DNA of 64,000 bases from CAWBRT01 sp963832785 (GTDB lineage: Bacteria; Acidobacteriota; Terriglobia; Terriglobales; Acidobacteriaceae), in assembly GCA_963832785.1 (NCBI GenBank), contig CAWHVF010000006.1:248001-312000 (forward strand). Reading direction: 5' to 3'. The translations under genes were made by a program, and so were the position numbers. The notes beneath the pieces are model-generated. The model did not search any database. It saw only the letters and a list, made by a program, of their open reading frames with translations, and was not told where the DNA came from. Positions 17,144 to 26,071 of this stretch are shown here, one piece after another; position 1 is the first letter of the stretch; each line of letters opens with the position of its first letter.

Positions 17144-18397
17144 ATGCAAATTGATCACCTATTTCCGCCGTCTGAAGTAACCATGAAGATGGCAATTTCC
17201 CTGGGCGTAGGCTGCCTGGTGGGACTCGAGCGCGAGTGGGCGCACAAGGACGTCGGGGTGCGCACCTTTGCCGTCACCTCGCTGCTGGGCATGCTGGGCA
17301 CGCTGCTGGGGCCGCAATTCGCGGTGCTGGCCGTGATTGGCTGCCTGGTGTTCGTCGTGTTCATCAATTTGCGCGCCATCCTGGTTAATCGCTCGCCGGA
17401 GATCACCACTTCCGTATCGCTGATGGTGGTCTGCTTCCTCGGCATTCTGACCGGGCTGGGACATCTGTTCACGCCGGTGGCTTCGGCCATCATTCTCACC
17501 ATGCTGCTGACCTGGAAGGCCGAGTTCACGCGCTTTGCCGGCGGGCTTACGCCGCAGGAAATTCGCAGCGCGGTCCTGCTCGGGCTCCTGGGACTGGTCA
17601 TTTACCCCCTGCTGCCGAACCGTTTCATCGACCGATGGAACTTGCTGAACCCGCGCGAGGCCTGGGTCACGGTGGTGGTGCTGGCGGGCATCGGTTTCGT
17701 GAACTACGTGCTGTTGCGGCTGTACAGCAACCGTGGGCTGTACTACGGGGCGATCTTGGGCGGACTGGTGAACAGTACGGCGGCGGTAGCCCAACTGGCG
17801 CAGTGGGTGCGCTCGCTGGAAAAGCAGTTCGTATCGTTGCCTCTGGGCCTGATTCTGCTGACGCGCACGGCAATGTTCATTAGAAACCTGGCCATACTGA
17901 TTATCTTTGCGCCGGCAGTTGCAGTCCTGGGTGTATGGCCGCTGCTCTCAATGGCCTCCGCCGCTGCCCTGATCGCCTGGATCGGCCACCGCCAGAACCA
18001 GGCGCCGGAGCAGCAGATGCAGATTTCCTCTCCTGTCTCGTTGCGGCGTGTATTTTTCATGGGAGGAATATTCCTCGTCATCCAGATCATCAGCCGGCTG
18101 GCCGAACGCCATACCGGGCGCCTGGGCTTCCTGATCGTGAGCTTTATCGGCGGGCTGGTGAGCAGCGCCAGCACTACGGCCAGCGCGGCGCTGATGAACG
18201 CGCGCGGCGAAATCGACGCTCCCGTGGCCGCAGCCGCGGTCGTGCTGGCCTCGGTTTCCAGCGCCCTCTCCAATCTTCCGATCATTTACCAGCAGACCCG
18301 CAACAAGACGCTGAGCCGGGTGGTAGCGCTCGTTTCATTCGCGGTGGTTCTGCTCGGGCTTGGGGTGCTGGGCATGACCAGGAAAGTCCTGCAGTAA
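17144..18397 (+). CDS. MgtC/SapB-type membrane protein with DUF4010
   Basis: A 417-residue polytopic membrane protein. Residues about 10-130 are MgtC/SapB-like (LGVGCLVGLEREWAHKD, where the GLERE motif is the family mark, then RTFAVTSLLGMLG). The rest matches DUF4010 (VYPLLPNRFIDRWNLLNPRE, YYGAILGGLVNSTAAVAQLA, and SASTTASAALMNARGEI near the end). I set the start at 17144, directly before the first hydrophobic segment. An upstream in-frame extension to 17018 looks non-coding. Function of the family is poorly known; magnesium homeostasis or transport of organic compounds has been suggested. Confidence 0.8.
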   Translation: MQIDHLFPPSEVTMKMAISLGVGCLVGLEREWAHKDVGVRTFAVTSLLGMLGTLLGPQFAVLAVIGCLVFVVFINLRAILVNRSPEITTSVSLMVVCFLGILTGLGHLFTPVASAIILTMLLTWKAEFTRFAGGLTPQEIRSAVLLGLLGLVIYPLLPNRFIDRWNLLNPREAWVTVVVLAGIGFVNYVLLRLYSNRGLYYGAILGGLVNSTAAVAQLAQWVRSLEKQFVSLPLGLILLTRTAMFIRNLAILIIFAPAVAVLGVWPLLSMASAAALIAWIGHRQNQAPEQQMQISSPVSLRRVFFMGGIFLVIQIISRLAERHTGRLGFLIVSFIGGLVSSASTTASAALMNARGEIDAPVAAAAVVLASVSSALSNLPIIYQQTRNKTLSRVVALVSFAVVLLGLGVLGMTRKVLQ

Positions 18398-18851
18398 TTA
18401 CACACGCAAACGTATCCGGGTACGCGACACTCGCTGATGGGCTGCCTTCACCGGCCCGGCTGGCGGTCCACCCTCACCGCCCCGCTTTTGAGCGGTTAGG
18501 GTGGGGATTTTGACGAACTGACAATTCCCCCACCTAATCACCAAAGTAAAGATGCGATGAGGGCGAGGCGCTAAGCACCCAGCCAAACTACCCCACTCAG
18601 ACAGGATGCTTGAGTGGGGCGCCCATGGCGCCGATTAGTAAATTCTCCGCTGCCTGCGAATTGTGCTACTGCAAAATGCAGCGGTCCCTAGCAAATCGCA
18701 TCCTTTGGCTTGATGCCGGCGCCGTGGATTCAGAGCTAAGCCGTTGATTCTAAGCCTTCGCAGGAGGAGACGCATTTGCGCCCAAATTGCAGGAATAGAA
18801 CTAACAAAACCTAGGTATTTAACTCTACGGCTTTGGCCAGAAAGGAAAACC
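18398..18851. other. Intergenic stretch with two hairpins
   Basis: About 450 bases between two rightward genes. It holds two stem-loops: CCACCCT/AGGGTGG with inner ACCGC/GCGGT (18468-18504), and CCCCACTCA/TGAGTGGGG (18591-18619). The first could end the MgtC/DUF4010 transcript. Both belong to the C-rich hairpin class found elsewhere in the window. Confidence 0.55.
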
Positions 18852-20390
18852 ATGGCCACCGTTGCCCCTGCACCCTCTCGAGTTTTGAATTCCACCCTTG
18901 TGAAGCGTCTGATGAGCGGCGAGGAGGCCGCGCAGTTGGTCAGCCCCGGCGCCCGGATCGGCATGAGTGGATTTACCGGTTCAGGCTATCCCAAGTCGGT
19001 ACCGGTGGCGCTGGCCAAGCGAATTACCGATGCCCAACAGCGGGGCCAGAAGTTTCAGGTGAGCATCTTGACCGGGGCCTCCACCGGCCCGGAGGTGGAT
19101 GGCGCGCTGGGAGGGGCCGGGGCAATCGAACGCCGGCTGCCGTATCAGTCCGATCCGGAGACCCGCAAGCGCATCAATTCGGGCGAAATAGCGTACACCG
19201 ATATCCATCTCAGCCACGTTGCCCAATGCGTCGAGTATGGGGTGCTGGGATTGGATGTGGCGGTCATAGAGGTGACGGCGATACTGGAGGATGGCCGCTT
19301 GGTCCCCAGCTCCTCGATCGGCGTCAACCGGACGTGGCTGGAACGCGCGGAAAAGGTAATTCTGGAGGTCAATACCTGGCAGCCCGCGGAACTGGAAGGC
19401 ATGCACGATGTTTACTACGGACTAGGCATGCCGCCGCACAGGCAGCCCCTCCCGCTGGTGAACCCGGGGCAGCGCATAGGCACGCCGTACTTCAAGGTTC
19501 CGCTGGACAAGATAGTCGCCGTCGTTCTGACCGACTCTCCCGACCGCAACAGCCCCTATAAGCCGCCCGACGAGACCTCGAATCGCATCGCCGCCAACAT
19601 CCTGGAGTTTCTCGGCTGGGAGGTGAAGAAGGGGCGCATACCATCAACGCTCTTCCCCTTGCAGTCAGGAGTCGGCAACATCGCCAATGCGGTCCTGTTC
19701 GGCCTGCTGCAAGCGCCCTTCGATGGCATGGCCGGCTTCACCGAGGTCCTGCAGGACGGCATGGTGAAGCTGCTGCAAGCCGGCAAGCTGGCAAGCTGCT
19801 CCGCCACCGCCTTGTCGTTGAGTCCGCAGTGCTGCGAAGAGTTCCTGGCCGACATAGACGATCTCCGCAAGCGCATCGTGCTGCGTTCGCAGGACATTTC
19901 CAACCATCCGGAGATCATCCGCCGGCTGGGCGTGATCGCCATGAATGCCATGATCGAGGGTGACATCTACGGCAACGTCAACTCGACCCACATCATGGGC
20001 ACGCGCATGCAGAACGGCATCGGCGGCTCCGGCGACTTTGCCCGCAACAGCTACCTGTCGATTTTCATGGCTCCGTCAACCGCGCAGTCCGGGAATATTT
20101 CCACGATCGTTCCTATGGTCTCCCACGTCGATCACACCGAGCATGACGTGCAGGCCGTGGTGACCGAGCAAGGGCTGGCGGATCTGCGCGGTCTGGCTCC
20201 GCGGGAGCGCGCCATGCTGATAATCGAAAAGTGCTCCCACCCGGACTATCGTCCCTTGCTGCGCGATTACTTTAAGCGCGCGGAGAAGCTTTCCCCAGGC
20301 AAACACACGCCGCACCTGCTCAACGAGTGCCTGAACTGGCACGGTCTGTACATGAGTTCCGGCAGCATGCGCCCGGCCAAGCCTTCCTAG
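18852..20390 (+). CDS. Succinyl-CoA:acetate CoA-transferase family protein
   Basis: A 512-residue CoA-transferase of the acetyl-CoA hydrolase/transferase family (AarC, Cat1, ScpC). These move CoA between succinate and acetate or propionate by way of a glutamyl-CoA intermediate. The catalytic glutamate sits in AGFTEVLQDG at about residue 299, and the glycine-rich NGIGGSGDFARNSYLS at about 395 is the conserved CoA-binding and oxyanion loop. The ATG at 18852 gives the expected length; the open frame runs further upstream without conserved sequence. It lies next to the aconitase-X operon region and could feed a CoA-dependent step, but this link is a guess. Confidence 0.88.
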   Translation: MATVAPAPSRVLNSTLVKRLMSGEEAAQLVSPGARIGMSGFTGSGYPKSVPVALAKRITDAQQRGQKFQVSILTGASTGPEVDGALGGAGAIERRLPYQSDPETRKRINSGEIAYTDIHLSHVAQCVEYGVLGLDVAVIEVTAILEDGRLVPSSSIGVNRTWLERAEKVILEVNTWQPAELEGMHDVYYGLGMPPHRQPLPLVNPGQRIGTPYFKVPLDKIVAVVLTDSPDRNSPYKPPDETSNRIAANILEFLGWEVKKGRIPSTLFPLQSGVGNIANAVLFGLLQAPFDGMAGFTEVLQDGMVKLLQAGKLASCSATALSLSPQCCEEFLADIDDLRKRIVLRSQDISNHPEIIRRLGVIAMNAMIEGDIYGNVNSTHIMGTRMQNGIGGSGDFARNSYLSIFMAPSTAQSGNISTIVPMVSHVDHTEHDVQAVVTEQGLADLRGLAPRERAMLIIEKCSHPDYRPLLRDYFKRAEKLSPGKHTPHLLNECLNWHGLYMSSGSMRPAKPS

Positions 20391-20406
20391 TTGCCTGACT
20401 TGAAAA

Positions 20407-20433
20407 CCCCACATCTGCCACGCAGATGTGGGG
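20407..20433. repeat. ACATCTGC hairpin
   Basis: CCCCACATCTGC-cac-GCAGATGTGGGG, a perfect 12-base stem, 17 bases after the CoA-transferase stop. Related hairpins lie at 51957-51984 and 61397-61415. It may serve as a terminator although no T-run follows. Confidence 0.75.
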
Positions 20434-20581
20434 CGCCATCTGCCTTCCTGAAACGTGTGCCGCATTAACGTAGTGCCGGTACGTACATGTTTTCTCGCTC
20501 GGGTGGTCCCCTCATGCTCCTTTTGCTCGAGTGGGGCAGTTGATGCAGAGTCAAACACTCCTCGTGTGTTCAGGCCGACAA

Positions 20582-20612
20582 CCCCACCCTAGCAAAAGAA
20601 GCTAGGGTGGGG
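20582..20612. repeat. CCCCACCCT hairpin
   Basis: CCCCACCCTAGC-7 nt-GCTAGGGTGGGG, a perfect 12-base stem followed by CACCCGCACCC. The same ends recur at 26072-26327 and 32777-32807. Confidence 0.75.
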
Positions 20613-20730
20613 CACCCGCACCCGCAGCTTGGTTTTCGGTTGACGGGGAGGGGAATTCAGACTAAAAAGTTGGAGCAAAGCCGAGACACACATGCAATAG
20701 TGCAGCGAAATTTCCGCCAAGGACAATACT

Positions 20731-21802
20731 ATGAAATCAAGGTACTGGATAGTTGGGGCTCTGGTCCTGTTGATCGCATCCGCATTGATCATCTTCGGCT
20801 GCGCCAAGACGCCGCCTGAGGCCGCCAAGGAAGCAGTTATATCCGCCAGTCATCAACCCTGTGTCCACGCGCTGCCCACCTACATGGCCATGACCAAGGG
20901 CTGGGACAAGGCGGAGGGGTTGAAGATCGATTACCAGTTCTACGCTTCCGGCCCGCCGCAGAACGAAGCGCTGGCTTCCAATAAATGGGAGGTCGGGGCC
21001 GAAGGCGCGGTTCCCGCCATGCTGGCGGCCATTCGTTATGGCGCGTACATTATCGCCATCTCCAATGACGAGTCCGAAACCAACGATCTCTGGGTGCGGC
21101 CCAACAGTCCAATTCTCAAGGTGAAGGGCGCCAACCCGAAATATCCCGACATTTACGGCTCGGCCGCGACCGTCAAAGGCAAGACCATCCTGTTGACCAC
21201 CGCCTCGACCGGGCACTACGCCGTGATTGCCACTCTTAAGGCCCTCGGCCTGAACGAGCAGGACGTCAAGCTGGTGCACATGGAGCAGTCTCAGGCGATG
21301 GCTGCCTTCGAGGCCGGCCAAGGCGACATCGTTCAGCTTTGGGCGCCTTTCGACTATATCGGCGAGAGCAAGGGCTGGAAGAAGATGTCTTCCGGCAAGC
21401 GCGCCGGTGTGGGTCATTCCCGGAGCGGTTTTGGTCAGCAAGAAAGCGGCGGATGAGCATCCGGAGAAGGTGGCCAAGTGGCTCAAGCTCTACATGCGTG
21501 GCATCAGCGAGATGAAGAGCAACCCCACCGAGTCGGCCAAGCTGCTGAAGGCCTATTACAACGAGCACGGCCTTACGCTGGACGACAAAGCCCTGGCGCA
21601 GGAGTTCTCGCTGCGGCCCCTGTTCGACACCAAGGAGCAGTTGGCGCTGTTTGCCAAGAAGGACGGCGCTCCCAGCCAGGTGGAGAAGTGGATGTCAGAC
21701 CTGGCCGACTTCTTCGTGCAACAGGGACGCATAACCCCGGCGGAAAAAGAGAAGTTCATGAAGGGCAATTACATTACCGACAAGTTTCTGAAGATGCTAT
21801 GA
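20731..21802 (+). pseudogene. ABC transporter substrate-binding lipoprotein, interrupted by one apparent frameshift
   Basis: A periplasmic binding protein of the NMT1/SsuA/TauA type in two frames. The first part (20731 to about 21400) begins with a lipoprotein signal, SALIIFGCAK, where Cys24 would carry the lipid. It runs through the binding domain, including TILLTTASTGHYAVIATLK. The frame is lost at about 21397-21406. One base further on, the second frame continues sensibly (PVWVIPGAVLVSKKAADEHP) to 21802. Removing one base would give about 356 residues. No permease or ATPase gene is near. This may be a sequencing error, and the gene may be intact in the organism. Confidence 0.75.
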
Positions 21803-21809
21803 GTGCCGG

Positions 21810-21843
21810 GATTCACCCGCCGCCGTCTCCGGGCGGGTGAATC
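21810..21843. terminator. Bidirectional hairpin terminator
   Basis: GATTCACCCGCC-10 nt-GGCGGGTGAATC, a perfect 12-base stem between the convergent binding-protein and SDR genes. No long T-run on either side, so its strength is uncertain. Confidence 0.6.
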
Positions 21844-21914
21844 TCACTTCCGCAGGCGCAACCACTGTTACCGGGCCGGCACGCAACTCTCTGCGAGCGC
21901 CGGCCCTGGCCCAT

Positions 21915-22685
21915 TCATTTCGCGGTAAATCCACCATCCACGAAGATCGTCTGGCCGGTTATGTAGCGGGAGGCTTCCGAGGCAAGGAAGATCACCGTTC
22001 CATAGAGGTCGGCCAGTTCTCCATTGCGGCCGACGGCGGTCTGGGCAGCGGCGTGAGCCGCGCGCGCCGGGTCGTCGAACACGGGCGCCGTAAGTTGGGT
22101 CGGGAAAAAACCCGGCGCAATGGCGTTGCAGGTGATGCCCTTCGGCGACCACTCCTCGGCAATGGCGCGCGTCAGTTGGATTACTCCGCCCTTGGCGGCT
22201 CCGTACGGCGCGGAGTTGGGAAAAGCGCGGACCGATTGCAAGGAGGCGATATTGATGATCCTCCCCCAACCGCGTTCCGCCATCGCCGGAGCCAAAAGCT
22301 GCGTTAGCCGAAAAGGCGCCCGCAGGTTGACAGCCGTGTGCGAATCGAATGCTTCCGTCGTGACCTGCATGAACGGCTGGCGCAGGTTGACGCCGGCGCA
22401 GTTTACCAGGATGTCCACCTTCATCCCGCGCCGGCTCAAGGCTTTCGCCAACCGGTCCAACTCGGAGGGTACCGCCAAGTCGGCGGGCAGCGCCGTTGCC
22501 TCGATACCATCGACGGTCAGGGCGCGGACGACGGCATTAAGTTCATTCTCTCTGCGGGCGACCAGCACGACGCCCGCGCCCTGCATCCCCAAGGCCTTGG
22601 CGAGCGCGGGACCTATCCCGGAGCTGCCGCCGGTGACCAGCGCAGTCCGCCCGGCAAGCGAAAACAGCTCATCGAGCCGCCCCAT
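21915..22685 (-). CDS. SDR-family oxidoreductase
   Basis: A 256-residue classical short-chain dehydrogenase/reductase. The cofactor-binding TGGSSGIGPALAKAL is at about 18-32, NCAGV at about 93, and the catalytic Ser and YGAAK (Tyr/Lys) lie in the ASLQSVRAFPNSAPYGAAK region at about 147-165. It ends with GQTIFVDGG, typical of gluconate-5-dehydrogenase and 3-oxoacyl reductase relatives. Its start codon directly follows the stop of the histidinol-dehydrogenase-like gene, so the two are translated from one message. In this operon it probably oxidises or reduces a hydroxyl or keto group of the same substrate. Confidence 0.88.
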   Translation of the reverse strand: MGRLDELFSLAGRTALVTGGSSGIGPALAKALGMQGAGVVLVARRENELNAVVRALTVDGIEATALPADLAVPSELDRLAKALSRRGMKVDILVNCAGVNLRQPFMQVTTEAFDSHTAVNLRAPFRLTQLLAPAMAERGWGRIINIASLQSVRAFPNSAPYGAAKGGVIQLTRAIAEEWSPKGITCNAIAPGFFPTQLTAPVFDDPARAAHAAAQTAVGRNGELADLYGTVIFLASEASRYITGQTIFVDGGFTAK

Positions 22686-23999
22686 CTACCCCTCCACCGG
22701 GGCACCGAGTTCGGCAGGCACGCCTGGAAAGTACTTGCGCAGCCTGTCGTCGCAAGTGCGGGCGTGGGCTTCCATGCCTTCCAGCCGCGAGATGCGCGCC
22801 GAAACTTCGCCGATTGCCCGGCTGGCATTGCGGTTCATCTTCTGCCAAGTGAGCGGCTTCAGAAACTTGTGGACCGAGAGCCCGGCCGAATACCGTGACG
22901 CCATCTTGGTGGGAAGAATGTGATTGGGGCCGGAGGCCTTATCTCCATAGGCGACCGTCGTCTCTTCACCCAGGAAAAGCGAGCCGTAATTGGAGAGCTT
23001 CGCCGGCCACCAGTCCAGGTCAGTGCAATGGACCTCCAGGTGCTCGCTGGCATAGCGGTCTGAGACCTCTACCATCTCCTCGCGTGTTTGGCAAAGGACG
23101 ACCTCGCCGTAGTCGCGCCAGGCGGCGCCGGCGGCGTCGCGAGCGGCGGAGGGCAGTTTGGCGATCAGCTCGGGAACCATGCGCATAACGGCTTCGGCCA
23201 GGGTTCGCGAGGAGGTTATCAGCCAGGCGGGGCTTTCGTGCCCGTGCTCGGCTTGGCCGACAAGGTCGGCGGCAACCATGGCTGCGTCGGCGGAGTCGTC
23301 GGCGATGATGGCAATCTCGGATGGCCCGGCGAAGACATCAATGCCGACCTTCCCAAACAGCATTCTCTTGGCCTCGGCGACGTACTTGTTCCCCGGGCCG
23401 ATGATGATGTCCGCCGGCTTGCCGCTAAACAGGCCGAAGGCCAGCGAAGCGATGGCCTGCACTCCGCCGAGCGTGAGAATGACATCGGCTCCGGCGACCT
23501 TCATGGCATACAGCACGTAGGGATGAATTCCCTTGCCCTGGAACGGCGTGGAGCAGGCCACCACGGTTCCCACCCCGGCCGCCTTGGCGGTGACGATCGA
23601 CATGTAGGCCGAGGCGATATGGGCATAGCGTCCGGTGGGCACATAGCAGCCGGCAACGTTGCAGGGCACCAGCTTCTGGCCGGCCCACAGCCCGGGCACA
23701 ACCTCTATGGAAAAATCCTGCACCGAGCGGCGCTGCGCTTCGGCAAAGCGGCGAACATTTTCCACCGCGTAGGTGATGTCCTGGCGCGCGCTCTCGGGAA
23801 CCGAGGCGGCGCAGCGGGAAATTTCTTCCGGCGTGACCGCAATGGGGCCGGACCAGTGATCGAGTTCCAAGGCGTAGCGCCGCACCGCCTCTTCGCCATG
23901 TGCCTCGATCTCGGCCAGCATCTTGGAAACAACCTGACGGGCGGCTTCGCTCTCCGTCTCCGGCGTCTTGCCGGCTTTTTTCAGGTACGCGATGGCCAT
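22686..23999 (-). CDS. Histidinol-dehydrogenase-like zinc enzyme
   Basis: A 437-residue homologue of HisD that keeps the catalytic set: Gln/His in GQAEHGHES (zinc), Glu-His in ASEHLEVH (base pair), Asp in GDKASGPNHILPT (zinc) and His in the C-terminal MEAHART. HisD oxidises an alcohol to an acid in two NAD-dependent steps. Paralogues such as HpsN act on other alcohols, for example sulfopropanediol. No other his gene is present; instead the gene sits in an operon with aconitase X and an SDR. I therefore infer a catabolic alcohol or amino-alcohol dehydrogenase rather than histidine synthesis. Confidence 0.85.
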   Translation of the reverse strand: MAIAYLKKAGKTPETESEAARQVVSKMLAEIEAHGEEAVRRYALELDHWSGPIAVTPEEISRCAASVPESARQDITYAVENVRRFAEAQRRSVQDFSIEVVPGLWAGQKLVPCNVAGCYVPTGRYAHIASAYMSIVTAKAAGVGTVVACSTPFQGKGIHPYVLYAMKVAGADVILTLGGVQAIASLAFGLFSGKPADIIIGPGNKYVAEAKRMLFGKVGIDVFAGPSEIAIIADDSADAAMVAADLVGQAEHGHESPAWLITSSRTLAEAVMRMVPELIAKLPSAARDAAGAAWRDYGEVVLCQTREEMVEVSDRYASEHLEVHCTDLDWWPAKLSNYGSLFLGEETTVAYGDKASGPNHILPTKMASRYSAGLSVHKFLKPLTWQKMNRNASRAIGEVSARISRLEGMEAHARTCDDRLRKYFPGVPAELGAPVEG

Positions 24000-24101
24000 C
24001 GGCTATCCTCCAGAGTTTTTTCAGAAGCAAAGCGGAAATTGAATGACAGCAATATTTCGTTGTTGGTAGCGACTCAGGGCTACCGCAAAATGGCAGGCCC
24101 A

Positions 24102-24527
24102 CTATGGTTTACCGATGGTTACGATCCCGGCCTTTCCGTCAACTTCCACCCAATCTCCATTGCGAATCTCGGTGATCGGGTCCGGCTCGACGTTGTCCAC
24201 GATGGGCAGCGGCGCGTGATACAGCTTGTCGGCCAGAATTCCGCCGCTGGCCAGAATGCCTTCCGTCCGCCGGTTGATGATGGCCGCGGGAGCGTTCCCG
24301 CAGCGGACTAACTCAAGAATTACGGCCGCGCCCACGGTCGATCCGCGGCCTTCGGGAAAGACGAATACCTTGCCCTTGATGTTCTGGCCGTGGAGTTCAT
24401 GCCGCTGGTCGATGATGGTTCCGCTGGCCGGATCCACTCCTCCCCAGAAGCCGAACATTTGATTGGTCACCAGCGCCGTTCCGGACTTTTTGCCGCCAGC
24501 TACGCCTCTGCCTTTCAATGTCTTCAC
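24102..24527 (-). CDS. Aconitase X small (swivel) subunit, DUF126
   Basis: A 141-residue protein matching the swivel domain of aconitase X. Family marks are KTLKGRGVAGGKKSGTALVT at the N-terminus and GRGSTVGAAVILELV at about 87-101, where the Gly-Arg-Gly-Ser loop contributes to the active site. It ends with the conserved EVDGKAGIVTI. In two-gene aconitase X enzymes this subunit pairs with the large subunit, whose gene ends only nine bases upstream. Known members dehydrate cis-3-hydroxyproline or mevalonate 5-phosphate. The substrate here is not known. Confidence 0.85.
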   Translation of the reverse strand: MKTLKGRGVAGGKKSGTALVTNQMFGFWGGVDPASGTIIDQRHELHGQNIKGKVFVFPEGRGSTVGAAVILELVRCGNAPAAIINRRTEGILASGGILADKLYHAPLPIVDNVEPDPITEIRNGDWVEVDGKAGIVTIGKP

Positions 24528-24536
24528 CCTCGCCTC

Positions 24537-25769
24537 CTATACCCGGCCGCTGACGGCGGCTTCGACGCATTCGGCCGTGCTGCCGAAGACTACGTCGGTC
24601 TTGCACTGCATGGGAGCGTAGTACGCGCATTTGCCGGAGTCCGTCATTAAGGTCTTGAAGCCCCAGGTTTCCACCGGGGAAATCAGCATGCAGGTTTCCG
24701 TGGCGATCTTGACGCCCAGGGCAGCCAGTTCGGCGTAACATCCCATGCGCTCGGCCAGATCTCTGACTTGCTTGGTGGTGTAGATCCAGAACTCGGTGCC
24801 GGCGGCCACTTTTCTGCCGGCCAGCAACCGAATCACCTCCTGAATCTCGGCAATACTGTAGTGCGGGCATCCGACCGCCACCAGGTCGATCTTGCCGCCG
24901 GGGACCGTGCACATCTCGGCGCGCGTCGCCTGCAGCGTTTCTTCGGTGACCGCGATGGTCCTGGCCGGTGAGTTCGGGCCGAAAGCCTCGGCGCGGGTCC
25001 TGGCCTCCGGCGTGATCCCGACAATGTGCAGCAGGGCCAGCGGCCCGGAAGCCGCCGCGGCTGCCAGCATCGACTTGAGCTGGTCCATCTTCGGCGTGCC
25101 GACAAAGCCCTCGACTACGCCAATGTCGCCGCCCAGCGACTTGCCCAGGAAATAGCCGAGCACGGGATACTCCCAGGGTTGCAGCTCGCGGCCGCCGATC
25201 TGCATTTCCACCAAAACCGTTCCGAAACGATTCTTTGTGAGGTGCAAACCGTATTCAGGCGTTCTGCCGGTCAGGCCGATGCAGACATCGAGCACCGCCG
25301 TCTCGCGGTTGGAGCGCGCGCCCAGCACGGAATTGATGAAGGCAACCGCCGAAGATTCCGTCCAGCCGACGTGCTCGCCGAAGCGGGGAGCATTGCCGGT
25401 GAAGTGTGGCAGGCAAGTCCAGCTCATGACCGCGCCCATCTGCTCGTAAGCCTTTTTCACCCGGAGCTGCTTGGCGGCGTAAGCCTCCGGGGTCTTGAAG
25501 GCGCGCCAGTCCTGGGTGTCCATGCCGCTGGGATCGAGCGTGGTCAGCACTTTGAACTTGGCGCCCATGGCGGCGAACTTCTCGCAGACCTCGACCCCGG
25601 CCTCGTAGATGCTCTTGTACATGGCCAGCACGATGTGCGCGCTGGAGACGGGGACAAAACGTTCCGCCCCAAGTTTGTCGCCTACTTCAACCAGAATCTC
25701 CATGGCCAGCTTGCGGGCTTCGCCTTCTTCGCCGGCAAGCATTGCTTGTTCCGCTTTCGTCAGTAACAT
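24537..25769 (-). CDS. Aconitase X large (catalytic) subunit, DUF521
   Basis: A 410-residue catalytic subunit of aconitase X, a hydro-lyase with an iron-sulfur or metal centre. The start at 25769 has a GGAGAAAT ribosome-binding site and gives the usual N-terminus MLLTKAEQAMLAGEEGE; an upstream ATG at 25871 adds unconserved residues. Conserved segments include FGEHVGWTESSAVAF and NSVLGARSNRE at about 140-165, and TDSGKCAYYAP near residue 375 with a conserved cysteine. It heads an operon followed by the small subunit, a HisD-like dehydrogenase and an SDR. Separate subunits mark the two-gene (type II) arrangement. Confidence 0.88.
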   Translation of the reverse strand: MLLTKAEQAMLAGEEGEARKLAMEILVEVGDKLGAERFVPVSSAHIVLAMYKSIYEAGVEVCEKFAAMGAKFKVLTTLDPSGMDTQDWRAFKTPEAYAAKQLRVKKAYEQMGAVMSWTCLPHFTGNAPRFGEHVGWTESSAVAFINSVLGARSNRETAVLDVCIGLTGRTPEYGLHLTKNRFGTVLVEMQIGGRELQPWEYPVLGYFLGKSLGGDIGVVEGFVGTPKMDQLKSMLAAAAASGPLALLHIVGITPEARTRAEAFGPNSPARTIAVTEETLQATRAEMCTVPGGKIDLVAVGCPHYSIAEIQEVIRLLAGRKVAAGTEFWIYTTKQVRDLAERMGCYAELAALGVKIATETCMLISPVETWGFKTLMTDSGKCAYYAPMQCKTDVVFGSTAECVEAAVSGRV

Positions 25770-26071
25770 GATTTCTCCGCTCAGAGCCGGGAGAACGCGG
25801 GCTTCAGGCGTGGGGAAGCCGCTGTTCCCTAAAAATGGTACTTTGGCAAACACTCCGTGGATTGATCGCAACAGAATCCCGTATAGCCGAACTAGTGTCT
25901 AGTCTAGCGCTCACGCGCTAATGTGACGTAAGGCACAGCTCGGAATTGCGCGCTGAACGAGGCAAAAGATGCAGTGGCCTGGCGCGGTTCAGATTGAAAC
26001 TGAAGTTGTGGCGAGCGGTGTAATCGCGCGACGCGCAGCGCCAGACTTCTTCTCGCAGCGCAGACGAAAAA

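Noticed and set aside
22686..23999. Assignment of the HisD-like gene as biosynthetic hisD.
   Set aside because: No other histidine genes are near, and its operon partners (aconitase X, SDR) point to catabolism.
23088..24311. A 407-codon plus-strand frame opposite the HisD-like gene.
   Set aside because: Antisense to a gene with all catalytic residues; Gly/His/Asp-rich shadow composition and no motif.
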